A DNA stretch of 49,513 nucleotides from Lachnospiraceae bacterium UBA3689 (GCA_002371465.1 DFIU01000011.1:1-49513), one strand, 5' to 3'; positions 39,015-46,214 are shown, counted from the stretch's first letter. The notes: generated by a model not told the origin, from the letters alone. Numbers and translations are program-made.

Positions 39015-40165
39015 TGAAGAAACTTGCGGTGCTGGGATCGACCGGTTCCATCGGGACGCAGACCCTGGACGTGGTCCGGATGCATCCGGACCTGCTCAAG
39101 GTTGAAACGCTGGGATGCGGAAGAAATATCCGGCTTTTGGAAAAACAGGCAAGAGAATTTAAGCCCTCTCTTGTTGCCGTTTATGATGAAGAAGCGGCGA
39201 GGGATCTGGAGGTCCGCCTATCCGATACCGATATTCGCGTCGTATCCGGTATGGAAGGGCTCCTCGACATGGTGACCGTGCCCGAGGCGGATACGGTTGT
39301 GACGGCGATTGTCGGCATGATCGGAATTCAGCCGACCATCGCCGCGATTGAGGCAGGAAAAGATATCGCTCTTGCCAATAAGGAAACCTGTGTGACGGCG
39401 GGGCATCTGATTATGCCGCTTGCTAAGAAGATGGGGGTCCGGATTCTGCCGGTGGATTCGGAACATTCGGCAATTTTCCAGTCCCTTCAGGGAAGGGCAG
39501 ATTCCAGGATCAAAAAGATTCTTCTGACGGCTTCCGGCGGACCCTTCCGGGGCATGACCCGGGATCAGCTCTCCCAGGTGACGGCTAAGGAAGCGCTCGC
39601 CCATCCGACCTGGAGCATGGGGCCTAAGGTGACGATCGACTCTGCCTCTATGGTCAATAAGGGACTGGAAGTGATTGAAGCCAGGTGGCTCTTTGATGTA
39701 GACCCGGATCAGATTCAGGTTGTCATTCAGCCCCAGAGCATCATTCATTCGGCTGTGGAATATGAGGACCATTCGGTGATCGCCCAGTTGGCTGTGTCCG
39801 ATATGAGGATTCCCATTCAGTATGCGCTGACTTATCCCAACCATCTGCCATCTCCGGCGGAAGAGCTGGATTTTACCGCCCTGACCGGTATTGAAATCGG
39901 CGTGCCGGACGATAAAACCTTCCGGGGGCTGCCCCTTGCCAGGAAGGCGATTGAAATCGGCGGATCTATGCCGGCCGCCTTTAACGCGGCAAATGAGTGG
40001 GCGAACGCTTACTTCCGTAAGGGGAAGATTCATTTCCTTGAGATCTACGATATTATCGAGGAGGCGATGGACAGCCACCGAGTCATTAAAGACCCGACTG
40101 TGGATGAGATCCTTGCGATCGAAGATGGGATTGACGGCCACTGCCTGAAGACTTATGGGAAGTAA
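39014..40165 (+). CDS. dxr: 1-deoxy-D-xylulose-5-phosphate reductoisomerase
   Basis: Second step of the MEP isoprenoid pathway, supplying undecaprenyl phosphate and other isoprenoids. NADPH site GSTGSIGTQTLDV at residues 7-19; LANKETCVTAG, PVDSEHSAIFQ (metal and substrate acids) and ASGGPFRGM, HPTWSMGPKVTIDSASMVNKG in parts. 383 residues, normal. It overlaps frr by one base. uppS, which often sits between frr and cdsA, is not here. Confidence 0.96.
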   Translation: MKKLAVLGSTGSIGTQTLDVVRMHPDLLKVETLGCGRNIRLLEKQAREFKPSLVAVYDEEAARDLEVRLSDTDIRVVSGMEGLLDMVTVPEADTVVTAIVGMIGIQPTIAAIEAGKDIALANKETCVTAGHLIMPLAKKMGVRILPVDSEHSAIFQSLQGRADSRIKKILLTASGGPFRGMTRDQLSQVTAKEALAHPTWSMGPKVTIDSASMVNKGLEVIEARWLFDVDPDQIQVVIQPQSIIHSAVEYEDHSVIAQLAVSDMRIPIQYALTYPNHLPSPAEELDFTALTGIEIGVPDDKTFRGLPLARKAIEIGGSMPAAFNAANEWANAYFRKGKIHFLEIYDIIEEAMDSHRVIKDPTVDEILAIEDGIDGHCLKTYGK

Positions 40166-40209
40166 ATAGAGGACCGGGCTTGGTCTAGTCCGGGTCAGGA
40201 GGAAGTGCT

Positions 40210-41019
40210 TTGTTAACGAGAATTATCAGCGGCGTCGTGTTGGCGGCGCTTGCCATCCTTACAGGGTTTCTGGGGGGACCGGTTCTGCTTGTCACCCTTT
40301 TATTCTGCTCGATCGTCGGCATGAGGGAACTGTATCAGGCGACCGGCGTCCTGGAAAAGGGCAAGAAAGTGACGCCCGTCGCGGCGACTGCTTTTGCCGG
40401 CGCGGCTCTTTACTATGGAGCCCTCTTCCTTTGGGGGACCAGAAGGCCGGACCTGCTCCTGCCTGTGGCTGCCCTTGCCGCTTTGCTGATCCTGTCGGTC
40501 TATGTCCTGCTGTTTCCAAAGGTAGGATCGGAGCAGGCAATGACTGCCGTGTTCGGCTTTATGTATCTGGGTGTTATGCTGGGCTTTTTATATCTGACCA
40601 GGATGGAGGGAAATGGCATCATCACGGTCTGGCTGATCTATCTGTCCTCCTGGGGAGCGGATACAGCCGCCTACTTTGCCGGAAGATTCCTGGGTCGGCA
40701 TAAGATGGCGCCGGTCCTGAGTCCCAAAAAAACGATTGAAGGTGCCGTTGGAGGCATCCTGGGAGCCGGTATCTTTGGACTCTTATTCAATATTGTCTTT
40801 GATGGAAGCAGGTCGGTCTGGCAGTTTTTTATCATCTGCGCGGCAGGTGCGGTCATTTCCATCTTTGGGGATCTGACGGCTTCCGCCATCAAGCGCGACC
40901 GGGGCATCAAGGACTACGGCAATCTGATTCCGGGTCACGGCGGAATTTTGGACCGGTTTGACAGCGTGATCTTTACGGCTCCGGTCATTTATTTTCTGTC
41001 TCTCATTTTGATCAGATAA
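40210..41019 (+). CDS. cdsA: Phosphatidate cytidylyltransferase
   Basis: Makes CDP-diacylglycerol from phosphatidate, the branch point of phospholipid synthesis. Multi-pass membrane protein. The signature is complete: SAIKRDRGIKDYGNLIPGHG followed by GILDR. The fold's Asp/His pair and SPKKTIEGA are also present. TTG start at 40210 after CAGGAGGAAG. 269 residues, normal. Confidence 0.95.
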   Translation: MLTRIISGVVLAALAILTGFLGGPVLLVTLLFCSIVGMRELYQATGVLEKGKKVTPVAATAFAGAALYYGALFLWGTRRPDLLLPVAALAALLILSVYVLLFPKVGSEQAMTAVFGFMYLGVMLGFLYLTRMEGNGIITVWLIYLSSWGADTAAYFAGRFLGRHKMAPVLSPKKTIEGAVGGILGAGIFGLLFNIVFDGSRSVWQFFIICAAGAVISIFGDLTASAIKRDRGIKDYGNLIPGHGGILDRFDSVIFTAPVIYFLSLILIR

Positions 41020-41041
41020 CACGACTTGGGAGGAAGCATCT

Positions 41042-42370
41042 TTGAGATGGATTATCGCAATCCTGATCTTTTCGCTGCTGATTATTGTCCATGAGTTCGG
41101 ACATTTTCTGCTGGCTAAGATCAATGGGGTCGAAGTGGAAGAGTTTTCCATTGGGTTCGGTCCCAGGCTTTTCAGTACAAAGTTTCATGGAACCAGATAT
41201 TCGCTGAAAGTTCTCCTCTTCGGAGGGTCCTGCCGAATGAAGAGCATGCTGGAGGATTACGACGAGGAAGAGGGCGGCGAAGAAATATTAAAGCCGGAGG
41301 AAGGCGATTTTGAGAGCGTCTCTCCGGGCAGGAGGGCGGCAATTCTCTTTGCCGGCCCTTTCTTTAATTTTCTTTTGGCTTTTGTCTGCGCTATCCTGGT
41401 GACCGGCAGTGTGGGCTACGATCCCGCCAAAATCGCCGCTGTCCCTCAAGGCTCGCCTGCCGCTGAGGCGGGGCTTCAAGAGGGGGATGTGATCACGTCC
41501 TTTATGGGAAAGCGGGTCGATATCGGTCGGGATCTTTCGACCTGGTTTATTTTCCACGATCTGAAAAAAGACCGGACCATTCCCATCACCTATGAGCGCG
41601 ATGGGCGGAAGCATGAGACCTTACTTAAGCCCGGCGTTGAGAAACGCTATGTGATGGGGATATCCTACAATCTGGATACGGAAAATGCCCTCATCCAGGC
41701 GGTTCAGGAGGGATCTCCGCTGCAAAAGGCAGGACTTTTAGCGGGGGATGTGATCACGGCTATCGATGGACAAAAAATCGGGACGGCAGCGAGTCTTAGC
41801 GCCTACTTTAAGGATCATCCGCTCGATGGCAGCCCGGTCCGGGTCAGCTACCTGCGGGATGGAAGTAAGGGTTCGGCTGAGGTTATCCCCGCCCAACAGG
41901 AAAACCTGGTTCTCGGCTTTTCCTATAATCTGAACCGGGTTAAGACGACGCCCGTCCGTGTGCTGCGCTACAGCTTCATTGAAATGCGCTACTGGATCAC
42001 TTCGACGGTTGAGTCCATCGCAGGGATGTTCACGGGCAGGTTCGGGATCAACGACCTGTCGGGACCGGTCGGAGTCGTCGATATCGTGGGCAGGACCTAT
42101 GAGGAGTCCAGGAGCCAGGGAGCGGTGATGACGATCATGAACCTTCTAAACCTGATCATCCTGCTCAGCACCAACCTGGGCGTTATGAACCTGCTGCCCA
42201 TTCCGGCGATTGACGGCGGAAGGCTGGTCGGAACGCTGCTGGAGGCTATCCGGGGCAGGCGGGTCAGCGTGAAAGTCGAAAGTACCGTCACCCTCATCAC
42301 AGCCACGCTGCTGGTCCTTTTGATGGTCTATGTCATGTATCACGATATTGTCACGATGATCAGACCGTGA
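41042..42370 (+). CDS. rseP: RseP-like site-2 zinc metalloprotease
   Basis: Intramembrane protease that cleaves anti-sigma factors and signal peptides inside the membrane. The zinc motif HEFGH lies in IIVHEFGHFLLAKINGVEVE in part, near residues 17-21; the third zinc/catalytic region is NLLPIPAIDGGRL. Two PDZ domains are visible between the membrane parts, at about 125-200 and 205-290 (AAVPQGSPAAEAGLQEGDVI and AVQEGSPLQKAGLLAGDVI). 442 residues fits the two-PDZ form, as in E. coli RseP. TTG start at 41042 behind GGAGGAAG. Last gene of this operon. Confidence 0.93.
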   Translation: MRWIIAILIFSLLIIVHEFGHFLLAKINGVEVEEFSIGFGPRLFSTKFHGTRYSLKVLLFGGSCRMKSMLEDYDEEEGGEEILKPEEGDFESVSPGRRAAILFAGPFFNFLLAFVCAILVTGSVGYDPAKIAAVPQGSPAAEAGLQEGDVITSFMGKRVDIGRDLSTWFIFHDLKKDRTIPITYERDGRKHETLLKPGVEKRYVMGISYNLDTENALIQAVQEGSPLQKAGLLAGDVITAIDGQKIGTAASLSAYFKDHPLDGSPVRVSYLRDGSKGSAEVIPAQQENLVLGFSYNLNRVKTTPVRVLRYSFIEMRYWITSTVESIAGMFTGRFGINDLSGPVGVVDIVGRTYEESRSQGAVMTIMNLLNLIILLSTNLGVMNLLPIPAIDGGRLVGTLLEAIRGRRVSVKVESTVTLITATLLVLLMVYVMYHDIVTMIRP

Positions 42371-42379
42371 ATCGATTAT

Positions 42380-42510
42380 ATGGCGTTTGATGAGACAATC
42401 GCAAAAGGTATTATAGAAGGTGCAGCAAAATGAAAAACTTACAGGTTGTAAAATTTGCTGAACAGAATGACAACACCAGGTGGAGTGATGAAACGGCTGG
42501 AGGAATCTAA
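42380..42510 (+). pseudogene. Two overlapping mini-ORFs, possible gene remnant
   Basis: ATG 42380 opens 17 codons (MAFDETIAKGIIEGAAK) and its stop overlaps ATG 42430 as ATGA, which opens 26 codons (MKNLQVVKFAEQNDNTRWS and onward to 42510). The 4-base overlap is a typical operon junction. The peptides look like the end and start of small proteins, perhaps an antitoxin/toxin pair, but they match nothing I can name. Confidence 0.25.
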
Positions 42511-42537
42511 AAAATAATATTGTTAAATGAGGTAGTG

Positions 42538-42571
42538 AAGCATGGTCATGGTGATGATCATGCTTTATTTT
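42538..42571 (+). terminator. Terminator after rseP
   Basis: AAGCATGGTC (42538-42547) pairs with GATCATGCTT (42556-42565, one G-T), followed by TATTTTAT. It probably ends the pyrH-rseP transcript. Confidence 0.65.
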
Positions 42572-42646
42572 ATGCCGTCGGAGAGGTCATTTTTACCACC
42601 ACATAAGGGTGATTTTAGCACCATTTTGGATAAAATCGGACGGCAT
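42572..42646 (+). repeat. Structured inverted-repeat block
   Basis: ATGCCGTC (42572-42579) and GACGGCAT (42639-42646) are perfect inverted repeats. Between them GATTTTA (42611-42617) and TAAAATC (42631-42637) pair, with CCA/TGG inside, and GGTG/CACC offers a competing helix. It could be a small structured RNA or a minimal mobile-element remnant. Confidence 0.4.
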
Positions 42647-42712
42647 GAAATGGAACAAGTGAGGGTTAAGAAAAGCTCGTATTTATGCGGTTTTTTGGGC
42701 TTTTTAGGCACG

Positions 42713-42741
42713 AAAAAACCGCCTGATGAAATCAGACGGTT
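42713..42741 (-). terminator. Rho-independent terminator of tRNA-Leu
   Basis: On the minus strand AACCGTCTGAT pairs with ATCAGGCGGTT around a 3-base loop and is followed by TTTT. It lies 6 bases beyond the tRNA 3' end. Confidence 0.8.
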
Positions 42742-42746
42742 TTAGC

Positions 42747-42830
42747 TGCGGAAGATGGGACTTGAACCCACACGCTGTTGCCAGCACAAGATCCTTAGTC
42801 TTGCTCGTCTGCCAATTCCGACACTTCCGC
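42747..42830 (-). tRNA. tRNA-Leu (anticodon AAG)
   Basis: 84 bases, class II tRNA. Acceptor stem GCGGAAG/CTTCCGC, discriminator A at 42747, long variable arm (GCTG/CAGC with a GCAA loop) as in tRNA-Leu, T-arm GTGGG-TTCAAGT-CCCAT. The anticodon stem is CAAGA/TCTTG with loop CTAAGGA, so the anticodon is AAG (window 42794-42796), reading CUU and, if A34 becomes inosine, CUC and CUA. CCA is not encoded. It has its own promoter and terminator. Confidence 0.93.
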
Positions 42831-42869
42831 ATGTATCAGCCAGATGCTTATCTCGCGTCAACAGATATT

Positions 42870-42898
42870 ATTATAGGCAGGAGAGGGATGACTGTCAA
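42870..42898 (-). promoter_or_regulatory. Consensus promoter of tRNA-Leu
   Basis: On the minus strand TTGACA (42898-42893), exactly 17 bases, TATAAT (42875-42870). It is a perfect consensus for the housekeeping sigma factor, about 40 bases before the tRNA. Confidence 0.92.
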
Positions 42899-42978
42899 CG
42901 GGAAATTGAATGATTTTCGTTTTTTTCGCAAAAATGTACGATTCCACTTCGGCTCAAGGGGGATGGTTTTTTTGTGAA

Positions 42979-43030
42979 ATGTTACAAAAATGAAACAAAT
43001 GATAATAAATTGTAACATCCGTGTTATAAT
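42979..43030 (+). promoter_or_regulatory. Promoter and inverted repeat of the secreted-protein gene
   Basis: ATGTTACA (42979-42986) and TGTAACAT (43011-43018) form a perfect 8-base inverted repeat. TGTTATAAT (43022-43030) follows immediately as an extended -10. The right arm lies in the promoter spacer, so a bound protein would control it. Confidence 0.5.
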
Positions 43031-43057
43031 AAGCGAAATGTTTGAAAGGAGAGTCAT

Positions 43058-44236
43058 ATGAGAAAGTTACAGAAGTTCCTGCTGGCAGCTCTTTTTCTGC
43101 TGGCGGCGGGTCTTTTCATGAAACCGGTTGAGACCAGCGCCGCGACCTTTGGTGAGAATGAATACCGAATTCTCGGCAATATTATCGGGGGAGTTGAGTC
43201 GGGCGGTCAGGTGTATGGAAATAAGAATTATTCCGCCTATGCCGGACCTTATGAAAATTCGGATAAGGAAGTGACCTGCACCCTGGGCTGGCCCCAGTAC
43301 TACGGGAATGAGGGGCGGAATCTGATCAACCGGATTTATCAGAAGAACCCGGCAAATTTCAAGCGCATTGACCGGACCGGTTCGATTCAAAGTCGGCTGG
43401 GCCGCGACTGGGAAACGGATCGCTGGAATCCCAATGAAGCGGATAAAAATATCCTGATCCAGCTGATCAGTACGAATGAGGGTCACGCCGCTCAGGATGA
43501 GATGTATTCGACCCTGATGAGCGGGATGGTCCGGGATTGTCAGAATACCTATACAACTGACATCAGGGCGATTATGATGTACTGTGAGATCCGTCATCTG
43601 GGCGGTTTGGGACCGGTAAACCGGATCTTCAGACGCTGCAGCGGAAATTACAGTGTAGACAATATCGTGGCATCGCTGAAGCAGGATGAAAATGACCGGT
43701 CCAACAGCAATCAGGTGGGAGACCGCAAGTTCTGGAGCCGGCATGAAAAATGCAGCGCCTGGGTCAAGCAGTATGTCGGAACCTCAGGTCAGCAGCAGGC
43801 AAATATCACTTTTCCGACCAGCAACCGGTCCGATGCGGTTTTTATGCTTCGCTTCTACAATCCCAACAGCGGAGAACATTTTTATACGTCTAACCACACG
43901 GAAGGTTCGGTTCTGGTAAAAGCGGGCTGGCGGTATGAAGGGGTAGGCTGGACCGCTCCCCTGGCAGGAGATCCGGTCTATCGGTTGTACAACCCGAACG
44001 CGGGAGACCATCATTATACCATCAGTGCCTCTGAACGGGACAACCTGATCGGTTATGGCTGGAGATATGAGGGAATCGGTTGGAGAACCGCTCCCCACAC
44101 CGGAATTCCGCTTTACCGCGCTTACAACCCCAACGCAAAGGCAGGCGCTCATCACTTTACAACCAGTCAGAGCGAGATCAGGATGCTGGTCGGCGTCGGT
44201 TGGAGAGCCGAGGGCGTCGCCTGGTACGGTGTATAA
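43058..44236 (+). CDS. Secreted lysozyme/chitosanase-like protein with DUF5648-type repeats
   Basis: Signal peptide at 1-29 (MRKLQKFLLAALFLLAAG... ending ETSAA). The first domain has IGGVESGGQVYGNKNYSAYA and TLGWPQYYGNEGRNLI, the pattern of the lysozyme-like/GH46-like muramidase or chitosanase domains seen in Clostridia; the Glu in GVESGG is the likely catalytic acid. The C-terminal third holds three repeats of about 45 residues with YNPNxGxHxYT and AGWRYEGxGW, i.e. DUF5648-type repeats thought to bind carbohydrate. No membrane anchor or LPXTG motif. 392 residues. GAAAGGAGAG lies upstream. Likely acts on cell wall or a related polysaccharide; substrate inferred. Confidence 0.75.
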   Translation: MRKLQKFLLAALFLLAAGLFMKPVETSAATFGENEYRILGNIIGGVESGGQVYGNKNYSAYAGPYENSDKEVTCTLGWPQYYGNEGRNLINRIYQKNPANFKRIDRTGSIQSRLGRDWETDRWNPNEADKNILIQLISTNEGHAAQDEMYSTLMSGMVRDCQNTYTTDIRAIMMYCEIRHLGGLGPVNRIFRRCSGNYSVDNIVASLKQDENDRSNSNQVGDRKFWSRHEKCSAWVKQYVGTSGQQQANITFPTSNRSDAVFMLRFYNPNSGEHFYTSNHTEGSVLVKAGWRYEGVGWTAPLAGDPVYRLYNPNAGDHHYTISASERDNLIGYGWRYEGIGWRTAPHTGIPLYRAYNPNAKAGAHHFTTSQSEIRMLVGVGWRAEGVAWYGV

Positions 44237-44289
44237 GGGAAAAGCAATTCCAGATCGTACGTTAAATACTGAAAATAGGGCATTTTTTA

Positions 44290-44323
44290 GGGACAGGATC
44301 TTCGCTTTTGAAGATCCTGTCTC
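44290..44323 (+). terminator. Hairpin terminator after the secreted-protein gene
   Basis: GGGACAGGATCTTC pairs with GAAGATCCTGTCTC (one G-T) over a 6-base loop. The following sequence is pyrimidine-rich (TGCCTTTCC) but lacks a true T-run, so termination may be partial. Confidence 0.55.
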
Positions 44324-44342
44324 TGCCTTTCCGGAAAATGCA

Positions 44343-44351
44343 TGGTATAAT
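44343..44351 (+). promoter_or_regulatory. Extended -10 before the shikimate-kinase-like gene
   Basis: TGGTATAAT at 44343-44351, a perfect extended -10, about 60 bases before ATG 44411. The -35 is poor. Confidence 0.6.
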
Positions 44352-44410
44352 ATTTCTATCAGCTACCGTACGTGATGAAAGTCCGGTCATGCCGGCGAAA
44401 GGCGGACGCT

Positions 44411-44944
44411 ATGGAAAATTTGATCATTGAAGGCTTTATTGGTTCCGGCAAAGGAGCAGTAGGAAAAGCCCTGGCAAAGTCCCGGGGGCTTAGTGTCTTT
44501 GATCTGGACAAAAAGGTTGCGGGCAAGATGAAGATGACCTCTGCTGAAATTTACGAAAAGTTCGGCGAACCCTACTATCGTGCCATGGAGACCTATGTTT
44601 TGGCGGGGCTTCTCGATGAGAGGACCCCTCATGTCGTGGTTCTGGGCAGTGGCGTTGCCATGATGCCGCAAAATAAGAAATATCTGAAGGCACTGGGGAC
44701 GGTGATCTACATCAAACTCAGGCAGAACCACATTTTGGAAAACATGAAGAAGAGTAAAAAGCACAGTTGGATTCAGCCGGACGACTGGGACGATCAGGTC
44801 AAGCGGCTCTATAAGGAGCGGGAACCCGCCTATCGCAGGACGGCAGATCTGATCATTACCGCCGACGGCAAGAGTACGGAGGAGATCGTAGCGGAGATTA
44901 ATGAGCTGCTGGATCAAAAAAACGGGGCACAAAAAGATAAATAA
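44411..44944 (+). CDS. Shikimate-kinase-like protein with unusual P-loop
   Basis: 177-residue P-loop kinase-fold protein. EGFIGSGKGAVGKAL aligns with the shikimate kinase P-loop, but the residue after the Walker Lys14 is Gly15, where Ser/Thr normally binds Mg-ATP. Other family features are present: DLDKKV (shikimate-binding Asp), GEPYYRAMET (the Arg of FRxxE), a glycine turn LGSGVAM (usually GGG) and REPAYRRTADLII. The lid segment (KKSKKHSWIQPDDWD) differs from the usual Arg-rich lid. It lies directly before a YdiB-like dehydrogenase, which supports a shikimate-related role, but activity is uncertain. ATG 44411 follows AAAGGCGG; the frame opens at 44372. Confidence 0.65.
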   Translation: MENLIIEGFIGSGKGAVGKALAKSRGLSVFDLDKKVAGKMKMTSAEIYEKFGEPYYRAMETYVLAGLLDERTPHVVVLGSGVAMMPQNKKYLKALGTVIYIKLRQNHILENMKKSKKHSWIQPDDWDDQVKRLYKEREPAYRRTADLIITADGKSTEEIVAEINELLDQKNGAQKDK

Positions 44945-44948
44945 TGCT

Positions 44949-44976
44949 TCACTTTAAAGTGATAAAGTGTTATGAT
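44949..44976 (+). promoter_or_regulatory. 14-base palindrome and -10 before the YdiB-like gene
   Basis: TCACTTTAAAGTGA (44949-44962) is a perfect 14-base palindrome, followed by another AAAGTG. TATGAT (44971-44976) is a fair -10. The palindrome covers the -35 region, so it may be an operator. It lies in the 60-base gap after the kinase-like gene. Confidence 0.5.
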
Positions 44977-45004
44977 GACGGAAATCTTTTTAGGAGGGCT
45001 TGCT

Positions 45005-45883
45005 ATGGAATCATATATTTCAGGACACACCGGGCTGCTTGCCCTGATCGGCTCCCCCGTCGGACATTCCGGATCTCCGGCTATGTACAATGACGCTTTT
45101 AAGAGCCTGGGACTGGATTACGTCTATGTGGCATTTGATGTGAAGGAAGAGGATGTGCCGCAGGCGCTTGACGCTATGCGCCTCTTTCACATGCGGGGCA
45201 TGAATGTAACCATGCCGGATAAGATTGCGGCGGCAAGGAACTGCGACGAACTTTCTCCGGCGGCAAGAATCATCGGGGCAGCCAACACCATTGTCAACGA
45301 TGATGGCAAACTGACCGGCTATATGACGGACGGTGAGGGCTTTGTCAACAACCTGAAGGACCACGGCGTAGAGGTAAAGGGCAGGAAAGCCGTGGTCTGC
45401 GGCGGAGGCGGCGCTGCGACCGCCATTCAGGTCCAGCTGGCTCTGGACGGTGTCAGGGAACTGGCGATTTTTAATATCAAGGACGAATTCTTTGAGCGGA
45501 CCGAGCAGATGGCAGAGAAGATTCGGGCAGAGGTTCCGTCCTGCAAGATCACGGTCTATGACCTTGCGGATACCGCCAGATTGACCCAGGAGACTCAGTC
45601 GGCTGATCTTTTTGTCAATGCGACCATCGTCGGGATGAAGCCTAAGCTGGAGGATCAGAGTGTTTTAACAGACCCAGCTGCCTTCCATGAGGGGCTGGTG
45701 GTTGCTGATACAGTCTACAATCCGGTTGAGACCAAGCTCTTAAGAGAGGCTAAGGAACACGGCTGCCTCACGGTCGGCGGCAAGGGGATGCTCCTGTGGC
45801 AGGGCGTCGCGGCATTTAAGCTCTATACCGGGCGGGATATGCCGGTGGAAGAAGTCAAGGCGAAGTTCTTCTCGGAGGATTAA
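45005..45883 (+). CDS. Quinate/shikimate dehydrogenase, YdiB/AroE family
   Basis: Reversible NAD(P)-linked reduction of 3-dehydroshikimate or oxidation of shikimate/quinate. Substrate site: GSPVGHSGSPAMYN and NVTMPDKIAAARNCDEL (catalytic Lys and Asp pair with TDGEGF). Cofactor loop: CGGGGAATA. After the second beta strand the sequence reads FNIKDEFFER, close to the YdiB pattern NRRDEFF rather than the AroE NRT motif, and GMLLWQGVAAFKLYTGRDMP resembles the YdiB C-terminus. This points to a YdiB-like enzyme that may use NAD and quinate, but AroE function is not excluded. ATG 45005 has AGGAGGG upstream; the frame opens at 44972. 292 residues. Confidence 0.85.
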   Translation: MESYISGHTGLLALIGSPVGHSGSPAMYNDAFKSLGLDYVYVAFDVKEEDVPQALDAMRLFHMRGMNVTMPDKIAAARNCDELSPAARIIGAANTIVNDDGKLTGYMTDGEGFVNNLKDHGVEVKGRKAVVCGGGGAATAIQVQLALDGVRELAIFNIKDEFFERTEQMAEKIRAEVPSCKITVYDLADTARLTQETQSADLFVNATIVGMKPKLEDQSVLTDPAAFHEGLVVADTVYNPVETKLLREAKEHGCLTVGGKGMLLWQGVAAFKLYTGRDMPVEEVKAKFFSED

Positions 45884-46214
45884 ATCTTGCTGCCTGCCTT
45901 GCTTCATATTCGGTTGAGGATAAAGGAGCCGACACATCAAGCCTATCAGGGGTTTACTTTTTTGTTTCAGGTTAAGAATGGAAGGTGAAATAGGAAGAGC
46001 GGAAGTGGATAGAACATCTTTTCTAATCATTCCTTTTAAAAATGGAAAGAGGATTTGTCCTATTGAACCGGACCGTCTGTCATTGTAAATGATTGACTTA
46101 TGAAAGGTTGGAGAGGGCTGGAATAGAAGCATCCTAAAGAAGGACCCGCGCAGCACCAGCTGCGCGGGTCCTTCTTTAGGATGGTAAAAATATGAAGCTT
46201 TACGGAAGCGAGCT
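45884..46214 (+). other. 331-base gap between convergent genes
   Basis: No gene is supported. The first 245 bases show no promoter, open frame or repeat I would call; the last part holds a long perfect hairpin (46129-46184). Confidence 0.6.
46130..46183. terminator. Bidirectional terminator, 25-bp perfect hairpin
   Basis: Left arm 46130-46154 and right arm 46159-46183 are exact complements of 25 bases around the loop ACCA. The GC-rich core (GGACCCGCGCAGC) is flanked by AAAGAA on one side and TTCTTT on the other, so it can stop transcripts from both the YdiB-like gene and the flavoenzyme gene, which converge here. Confidence 0.88.

Larger units (their letters stand above)
42371..43057 (+). 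other. 687-base gene-poor region around a tRNA gene
   Basis: Holds two tiny overlapping open frames (42380-42510), a terminator for rseP (42538-42571), a structured inverted-repeat block (42572-42646), the tRNA terminator, tRNA-Leu and its promoter on the minus strand, and an inverted repeat/promoter for the next gene. GCGGTTTTTT (42687-42696) is also an exact inverted repeat of AAAAAACCGC (42713-42722). No full-length gene was found. Confidence 0.7.
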
